From assembly GCA_002384725.1 (NCBI GenBank), contig DGBF01000181.1, positions 2,665 to 13,151 of the forward strand: DNA of 10,487 bases, read 5' to 3'. Positions 6,381-10,487 of the stretch are shown in pieces (the first letter of the stretch is position 1; every line of letters starts with the position of its first letter). The stretch is from Flavobacteriales bacterium UBA4011. GTDB taxonomy: Bacteria > Bacteroidota > Bacteroidia > Flavobacteriales_D > Crocinitomicaceae. Below the pieces are notes generated by a model. That model did not search any database and was not told the DNA's origin. It was given only the letters and a program-made list of their open reading frames with translations. Both the position numbers and the translations under genes were made by a program.

Positions 6381-6405
6381 AAGTTTCACAATTATTTTGT
6401 AACTT
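6381..6405 (+). other. Hairpin overlapping the candidate mltF promoter
   Basis: AAGTT (6381-6385) and ACAA (6388-6391) pair with TTGT (6397-6400) and AACTT (6401-6405), leaving a two-base bulge and a TTATT loop. It begins 4 nt after the acpH stop and overlaps the TAACTTTC box. It could be a weak acpH terminator or a chance structure in AT-rich DNA. Confidence 0.25.
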
Positions 6406-6407
6406 TC
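6400..6407 (+). promoter_or_regulatory. Candidate -7 box for the mltF-miaA operon
   Basis: TAACTTTC differs from TAnnTTTG only in the last base and lies 21 nt upstream of the mltF-like ATG. No TTTG is found 19 nt upstream, so support is partial. Confidence 0.45.
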
Positions 6408-6428
6408 ATATTCCTTATTCAAATTTCA

Positions 6429-7868
6429 ATGGCGGAATCCACATATAAGTTCCTATTGGTCAGCTTCGTACTGACTTTTCTTCTTTTGGGCTGTGTGATG
6501 GAGGAAAAAGAAAATCCAAAGGTTTACGATACAAATGAGTACGTTTTCGATTTAGACAAAATCATCAAAAGAGGAAAGTTGGTCGTCTTAGCCGAAAACA
6601 GCTCTAGCTCTTATTTCGAGTACCGGGAGAAGGAAATGGGTTTTGAATACGAAATTTTAAAAGAGTTCACGAAGGAATTAGGCATTGAATTGGAAGTAAA
6701 GGTTATTGATAACCTAGACCATGTCATCGATGAAGTTAAAAATGGCGATGGCGATGTAATTGCCTGTAACCTTACCGTTACTGCGGATAGAAAAAAGATC
6801 ATCAATTTTAGTCGACCACTCATGAGTATTCCTCAAGTCTTGGTGCAAAGAAATGCAAAATCAGATTCATTAGGAACGACCCTTTTCGTCACCGACGCCT
6901 CGCAATTAGCAAAAAAGAACGTCAACGTTTGGAAAGAATCTAGTTACTACGATCGCTTAAAAAACCTGCAAGAAGAAATTGGTGATACCATTTATATCCG
7001 GAAAGAAAATGGAATAATTGGAACTGAAGAACTTATTGAAATGGTTTCAGAAGGGATGATTGATTACACAGTAGTTGAACAGAACGTGGCACAAATTAAT
7101 GCGCGTTTCTTTGATAACTTAGACGTCAGTGTGCCTCTTTCAGCAAAACAAAAAATTGCCTTCGGTATGCGGATGTCAAGTCCCCTTTTAAAAGCAAGAA
7201 TGGATAATTGGCTGGATGGATTCACAAAAACACCTGTGTACAAATACATCTATCATAAATACTTCGAGCTAGGACAAATGGGTTATCGAGACGAAGACCA
7301 AACAGAAGTAACGTCTACTAAGAACTATTCGAAAGGAAAGTTAGAAGTATATGAGCAATTCTTCCGCGATGCAGGCACCAAACACAATGTAGATTGGCGA
7401 TGGCTGGCAGCTTTGAGTTTCCAAGAATCTCGCTTGAACCCCAACGCTGTTTCATTTGGAGGAGCGTATTCCATGATGCAATTCATGCCAGAAATTGGTC
7501 CAACGTATGGGGTTTATCATGATTCTCCGCCTGAGGTGCAAATCAATGGTGGTGCAAAGAAAATCAGTCATGACTTTAAAATTTGGAAGAAAACTATCAA
7601 AGACGACCTTAATTGCATGAAGTTTACTTTGGCAAGTTATAACTGCGGGCAAGGACACGTTTACGATGCCCAACGACTCGCCACCAAATATGGCAAAGAC
7701 CCAAAAATTTGGGATAACAATGTTGAAGATATGATACTGCGACTTTCCAAAAAGGAGTTTTATGGCGATGAAGTTGTTCGTCATGGTGCGATGCGTGGAA
7801 CAATCACTTATAAATATGTGAGGGAAATCTACGCCCGTTATCTAGAATACAAGGTTTTGTACAAATGA
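6429..7868 (+). CDS. MltF-like lytic murein transglycosylase lipoprotein
   Basis: The 479-residue protein combines two domains in the order known from E. coli MltF. Residues 1-22 form a lipoprotein signal ending LLLGC, with C22 the lipidation site. Residues about 40-285 are a family-3 periplasmic solute-binding-like domain (RGKLVVLAENSSSSYF, MGFEYEILKEFTKELG, DVIACNLTVTADRKKIINFS). Residues about 305-440 are a SLT lysozyme-like domain with catalytic E333 in SFQESRLNPNA, SMMQFMPEIGPTYGV (348-362) and ASYNCGQGHVYDAQ (402-415). It should be anchored in the envelope, probably the outer membrane, and cleave peptidoglycan to anhydro-muropeptides, with the binding domain sensing muropeptides or peptides. 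The usual GLMQ segment reads YSMMQ here (residues 347-351), a mild departure. Its stop overlaps the miaA start by ATGA, so it is the first gene of a two-gene operon. Confidence 0.9.
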   Translation: MAESTYKFLLVSFVLTFLLLGCVMEEKENPKVYDTNEYVFDLDKIIKRGKLVVLAENSSSSYFEYREKEMGFEYEILKEFTKELGIELEVKVIDNLDHVIDEVKNGDGDVIACNLTVTADRKKIINFSRPLMSIPQVLVQRNAKSDSLGTTLFVTDASQLAKKNVNVWKESSYYDRLKNLQEEIGDTIYIRKENGIIGTEELIEMVSEGMIDYTVVEQNVAQINARFFDNLDVSVPLSAKQKIAFGMRMSSPLLKARMDNWLDGFTKTPVYKYIYHKYFELGQMGYRDEDQTEVTSTKNYSKGKLEVYEQFFRDAGTKHNVDWRWLAALSFQESRLNPNAVSFGGAYSMMQFMPEIGPTYGVYHDSPPEVQINGGAKKISHDFKIWKKTIKDDLNCMKFTLASYNCGQGHVYDAQRLATKYGKDPKIWDNNVEDMILRLSKKEFYGDEVVRHGAMRGTITYKYVREIYARYLEYKVLYK

Positions 7869-8788
7869 GTTCCGACAAGAAATTAATCGTACTTCAAGGT
7901 CCCACAGCCAGCGGTAAAACGGAATTGGCTATTGCTCTAGCTCAGCAGTTGAACTGTGAAATTCTATCCGGAGATTCTCGCCAATTCTACACCGAAATCT
8001 CGATTGGCACAGCAAAACCAAGCCCAGAAGAAATCAATAGCGCGCCGCATCATTTCATCAATTCACATTCTATAGAAAACCCTGTTTCTGCTGCTCAATT
8101 TGAAAAAGAAGCCTTATCTGTTTTAGATAAAATATTTGAAAATCAAAACTTTGCGATCTTGGTAGGTGGCTCAGGATTATTCATAGATGCGCTATGTTGC
8201 GGTTTAGATCCTTTGCCTTCCGATGAAAAAGTCAAGAAAGAATGGCAAGCGAAACTCGAAAAAGAGGGATTAATGTCGCTTCAACTGGAACTTATGAAAC
8301 GAGATCCAGAATATGCAGAAATTGTTGATTTGAATAATCCACATCGCTTAATAAGAGCACTGGAAATCAATTCGCTTTCAGCTAAAACAATGAAGCAAGT
8401 ACGAACGAATTCTCGACAAAAAAGAAATTTTGAGTCCCTTCGTTACGTGATAGAATTTCCGAGAAAGGAGCTATACAAAAGAATTGATCAACGTGTGATG
8501 CAAATGATAGCAAAAGGATTAGTCAAAGAGGTAAAAGGTGTTGCCCATTTTTCGCATTTACAAAGTATGAATACAGTTGGCTACAAAGAGATTTTCGCTC
8601 ATCTTTCCGGAGAAATATCTCTTGAAGAGGCTATTTCTCAAATTCAACAAAACAGTCGTCGATATGCCAAACGTCAACTCACATGGTTTCGCAGAGACAA
8701 TGATAATCAATGGCTTACCTCCACTACAACCCAAGGTCGATTGGATGAAATAATCGAAGACTTATGCCAAAAAGAAATCATCTCTTAA
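7865..8788 (+). CDS. miaA: tRNA dimethylallyltransferase
   Basis: MiaA transfers the dimethylallyl group of DMAPP to N6 of A37 in tRNAs that read codons starting with U. The 307-residue protein has the P-loop GPTASGKT (residues 12-19), DSRQFY and IGTAKP (37-52), VGGSGLFIDAL (100-110), NPHRLIRALE (158-167), and the C-terminal YAKRQLTWFRRD (267-278); length is close to E. coli MiaA (316). The protein is cytoplasmic. The ATG overlaps the transglycosylase stop codon, so translation is probably coupled to it despite the unrelated functions. Its substrate DMAPP is a product of IspH, encoded about 4.5 kb upstream in a different transcription unit. A promoter-like box for the next operon overlaps its stop codon. 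Confidence 0.96.
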   Translation: MSSDKKLIVLQGPTASGKTELAIALAQQLNCEILSGDSRQFYTEISIGTAKPSPEEINSAPHHFINSHSIENPVSAAQFEKEALSVLDKIFENQNFAILVGGSGLFIDALCCGLDPLPSDEKVKKEWQAKLEKEGLMSLQLELMKRDPEYAEIVDLNNPHRLIRALEINSLSAKTMKQVRTNSRQKRNFESLRYVIEFPRKELYKRIDQRVMQMIAKGLVKEVKGVAHFSHLQSMNTVGYKEIFAHLSGEISLEEAISQIQQNSRRYAKRQLTWFRRDNDNQWLTSTTTQGRLDEIIEDLCQKEIIS

Positions 8789-8793
8789 CTTTG
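8786..8793 (+). promoter_or_regulatory. Candidate -7 box overlapping the miaA stop codon
   Basis: TAACTTTG matches TAnnTTTG exactly, and its first three bases are the miaA stop codon. The tetramer 19 nt upstream is TATG, one mismatch from TTTG. It lies 37 nt before the ABC ATPase ATG and would allow that pair to be expressed apart from mltF-miaA. Confidence 0.5.
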
Positions 8794-8830
8794 GAATGAT
8801 TATTGAAAATCACTCCGTAAAAAGCGACAC

Positions 8831-9472
8831 ATGAATATTGTTTTTAATCAGGTTATGCCTACTCCACTTGCATCAATAAACCATAGTGCAGAGAGTATTT
8901 GGGGGAATAAAATTGAGCTCAATTCTGGCGAACGAATTCTTTTGAACGCCTCCAGCGGAAAAGGAAAATCGACTTTCACCTTGACCTCTATTGGTCTGCG
9001 GAAAGATTATTCCGGCGAGATTACATACGACGGAGTTGACATTAAAACGTTTTCACCCGATGATTGGACACCTATTCGTCAAGGTAAAATATCGGTTATT
9101 TTTCAAGATTTACAATTGTTTCCCAATTTGAGCGTCGAAGACAATCTTATTCTAAAAAACATGTTGCAAGAAAGTATGACCATCGAAACGCTAAAAAAAC
9201 AACTCGAATTTCTAGGAATTGGTGACAAATGGAAACAAGATTGTGGATTGCTTTCCATGGGACAGCAGCAAAGAGTGGCAATTGCAAGAGCACTTAGTCA
9301 ACCTTTCGAATGGTTGATTATGGACGAACCTTTTTCGCACCTGGACAAGGAAAACGCGCAGAAATGCATGCAATTAATCCACGAACGTTGCGAAGAATTG
9401 GGTGCAGGATTTGTCCTAACATCTCTAGGCGACACCTACGATTACAACTATACACGAGAATTAAAATTATAA
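8831..9472 (+). CDS. ABC transporter ATP-binding protein, LolD/FtsE/MacB class, atypical H-loop
   Basis: This 213-residue nucleotide-binding subunit has the Walker A motif as ASSGKGKST (residues 40-48, Ala in place of the first Gly), Q-loop Q92 (VIFQDLQLF), signature LSMGQ (141-145) followed by QQRVAIARAL, Walker B WLIMDE (161-166) with catalytic E166, and D-loop SHLD (169-172). The H-loop histidine normally found about 30 residues after Walker B is absent: the segment reads VLTSLGD (195-201). The protein is cytoplasmic and is expected to work as a homodimer with the permease that starts 4 nt downstream. The short length, lack of fused domains and partner type resemble the LolD, FtsE and MacB families, which drive envelope processes rather than uptake. 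Substrate is unknown. The gene ends soon after the H-loop position, with a short C-terminus. Confidence 0.9.
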   Translation: MNIVFNQVMPTPLASINHSAESIWGNKIELNSGERILLNASSGKGKSTFTLTSIGLRKDYSGEITYDGVDIKTFSPDDWTPIRQGKISVIFQDLQLFPNLSVEDNLILKNMLQESMTIETLKKQLEFLGIGDKWKQDCGLLSMGQQQRVAIARALSQPFEWLIMDEPFSHLDKENAQKCMQLIHERCEELGAGFVLTSLGDTYDYNYTRELKL

Positions 9473-9476
9473 TACC

Positions 9477-10487
9477 ATGCTGAACAAAATTCTATTCAGA
9501 AATCAGGATAAAAAACAACTGATTGTTGCGATGATTGGCGCCTTCATGGGAATTACTTTTCTCGTAACCTCTATTCACTACTTGATTAAAGTGAATGAAT
9601 TTGGAAAAGGAGAAGAAATTCTTGGACCCAATACGATCATCGTTCAAAAGAAAGTGAGCAATGCAAGTACCTTGAATTTGACCAAAACTGACTTTTCTTT
9701 AAAAGAAATCGAAAAAATCAAGGCGAAATCCTTTATTCAAGACGTAAAACCTGTTGAAAGCAACAATTTCGATGTTTCGTTTGAAACCGATAGAACAGAA
9801 AAACTCGTTCCTTATTTCCGTTCAGATGTTTTTGTTCAAACGGTCGATGCTGACTTTTTAGATATCAAAGTTCCGAACTGGAAATGGAAAAAAGGCGATG
9901 CCTTTGTACCTATCATTCTTCCTAGAGAATTCATAGTTATGCTCAACACCTTCATGAGCGCGCAAGACATACCGCAAGTTTCGGACGATTTGGCCATGAA
10001 GTTGAAATTCAAATTCCGCCTTCGCGATCCGAATAATTCAAGCAAGGAAGAACATGTCAACGTTCAAATCATCGGATTTACAAACGAGGTGTCTTCCATC
10101 CTAGTTCCCTCGTCGTTCATGCAATACGGAAACGAAGTGTACGCTGGTACTATCGAAAATAAAATCACCCAAATTATGATTTCCGGTAAGGAAAGTGAGT
10201 TTGGTCTGGTTGAGGAGATGCTGAAAGAACGAGGTTTGGAATCGAAAAACTCGCAAATGGTGGTTGGTCGACTGAAAAGTGTAGTTGGAACATTAATTTT
10301 CGTTGTTCTGGGCGTTTCGATAATTGCCGTTTTTGTTTCTGGTTTAGTCCTTATTCAGTATTTACAATTGTTATTATCTAGAAACGCATACGAAGTAAGA
10401 ACCTTGTTACGAATGGGTTACCCACCAAAAGATTTGATTCGAAGTTTCTCCATGTATTTTATGAAAATATTTGGAATGGTTTCCGTC
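9477..10487 (+). CDS. FtsX/MacB-like ABC transporter permease, 3' end beyond window
   Basis: The frame opens at ATG 9477, four bases after the ATPase stop, and stays open for 337 codons to the right edge, so the gene is partial. A transmembrane helix at about residues 15-37 is followed by a large extracytoplasmic domain (about 38-268). A second membrane segment lies at about 271-300 (LIFVVLGVSIIAVFVSGLVL), and the conserved cytoplasmic loop RNAYEVRTLLRMGYPPKDLIR (302-322) is the coupling region characteristic of FtsX-domain permeases. A further membrane helix seems to start at the edge. This layout, one helix, a periplasmic domain, then the FtsX domain, is that of MacB, LolC/E and FtsX, and agrees with the preceding ATPase. 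It would sit in the inner membrane and transmit ATPase motion to the periplasm. The substrate or partner cannot be inferred, and no adaptor protein is encoded nearby. Confidence 0.88.
   Translation, partial: MLNKILFRNQDKKQLIVAMIGAFMGITFLVTSIHYLIKVNEFGKGEEILGPNTIIVQKKVSNASTLNLTKTDFSLKEIEKIKAKSFIQDVKPVESNNFDVSFETDRTEKLVPYFRSDVFVQTVDADFLDIKVPNWKWKKGDAFVPIILPREFIVMLNTFMSAQDIPQVSDDLAMKLKFKFRLRDPNNSSKEEHVNVQIIGFTNEVSSILVPSSFMQYGNEVYAGTIENKITQIMISGKESEFGLVEEMLKERGLESKNSQMVVGRLKSVVGTLIFVVLGVSIIAVFVSGLVLIQYLQLLLSRNAYEVRTLLRMGYPPKDLIRSFSMYFMKIFGMVSV

Noticed and set aside
7452..7784. 110-codon - strand ORF antisense to the transglycosylase gene
   Set aside because: The + strand codes for the conserved SLT domain here, the antisense product has no recognisable motif, and no promoter or start context supports it.
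9836..10060. 74-codon - strand ORF at the right end
   Set aside because: It is antisense to the open FtsX-like permease frame (9477-10487), which has membrane segments and the FtsX coupling loop; this is a shadow.
1..10487. Defence system, prophage, CRISPR array, insertion sequence, tRNA or rRNA
   Set aside because: No nuclease, integrase, transposase, phage structural protein, regular spaced repeat array or tRNA-like cloverleaf was recognised; all identified genes are ordinary chromosomal ones.

Overview
The window is an AT-rich, gene-dense chromosomal segment in which every supported gene lies on the + strand. It most likely comes from a member of the Bacteroidota, probably Flavobacteriales. 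Three things suggest this. The protein families are typical of that phylum: a DUF4139/MuiA protein, the long IspH form, the WTLELASYLEDAPWP-type DUF2795 protein, and a lytic transglycosylase lipoprotein. Genes mostly lack Shine-Dalgarno sites. Several genes are preceded by the Bacteroidota -7 promoter box TAnnTTTG, in one case with a TTTG box exactly 19 nt upstream. This placement rests on recognition, not on a database search.

Layout. 1-1385: 3' part of a DUF4139 (mucoidy-inhibitor MuiA-like) gene, followed by a strong intrinsic terminator. 1509-2048: a small CIA30-fold protein. 2194-3414: long-form IspH, the last enzyme of the MEP isoprenoid pathway. 3589-4760: an HD-domain phosphohydrolase overlapping, by ATGA, a PduO-type cobalamin adenosyltransferase. 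4863-5181: a secreted carboxypeptidase-regulatory-like protein broken by what look like two 1-nt deletions. 5261-5482: a very acidic DUF2795 protein with its own promoter and terminator. 5555-5712: a non-coding degenerate inverted repeat. 5789-6376: acyl carrier protein phosphodiesterase AcpH. 6429-8788: an MltF-like murein transglycosylase lipoprotein overlapping miaA by ATGA. 8831-10487: a two-gene ABC exporter-like unit, an ATPase and an FtsX/MacB-type permease that runs off the right edge.

Functional links are loose. IspH makes IPP and DMAPP, and MiaA uses DMAPP to modify tRNA, but they are in separate transcription units. The two ATGA overlaps (HD/adenosyltransferase and MltF/MiaA) imply translational coupling. 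The ABC pair looks like an envelope-directed FtsE/LolD/MacB-class machine with an unusual ATPase.

I see no defence island, prophage, CRISPR array, transposase, tRNA or rRNA. This is mostly a housekeeping region. The points most worth a second look are a dnaX-type slippery heptamer that would fuse the HD and adenosyltransferase proteins in frame, the ABC ATPase lacking an H-loop histidine, the broken secreted gene, the structured repeat at 5555-5712, and the highly acidic DUF2795 protein.
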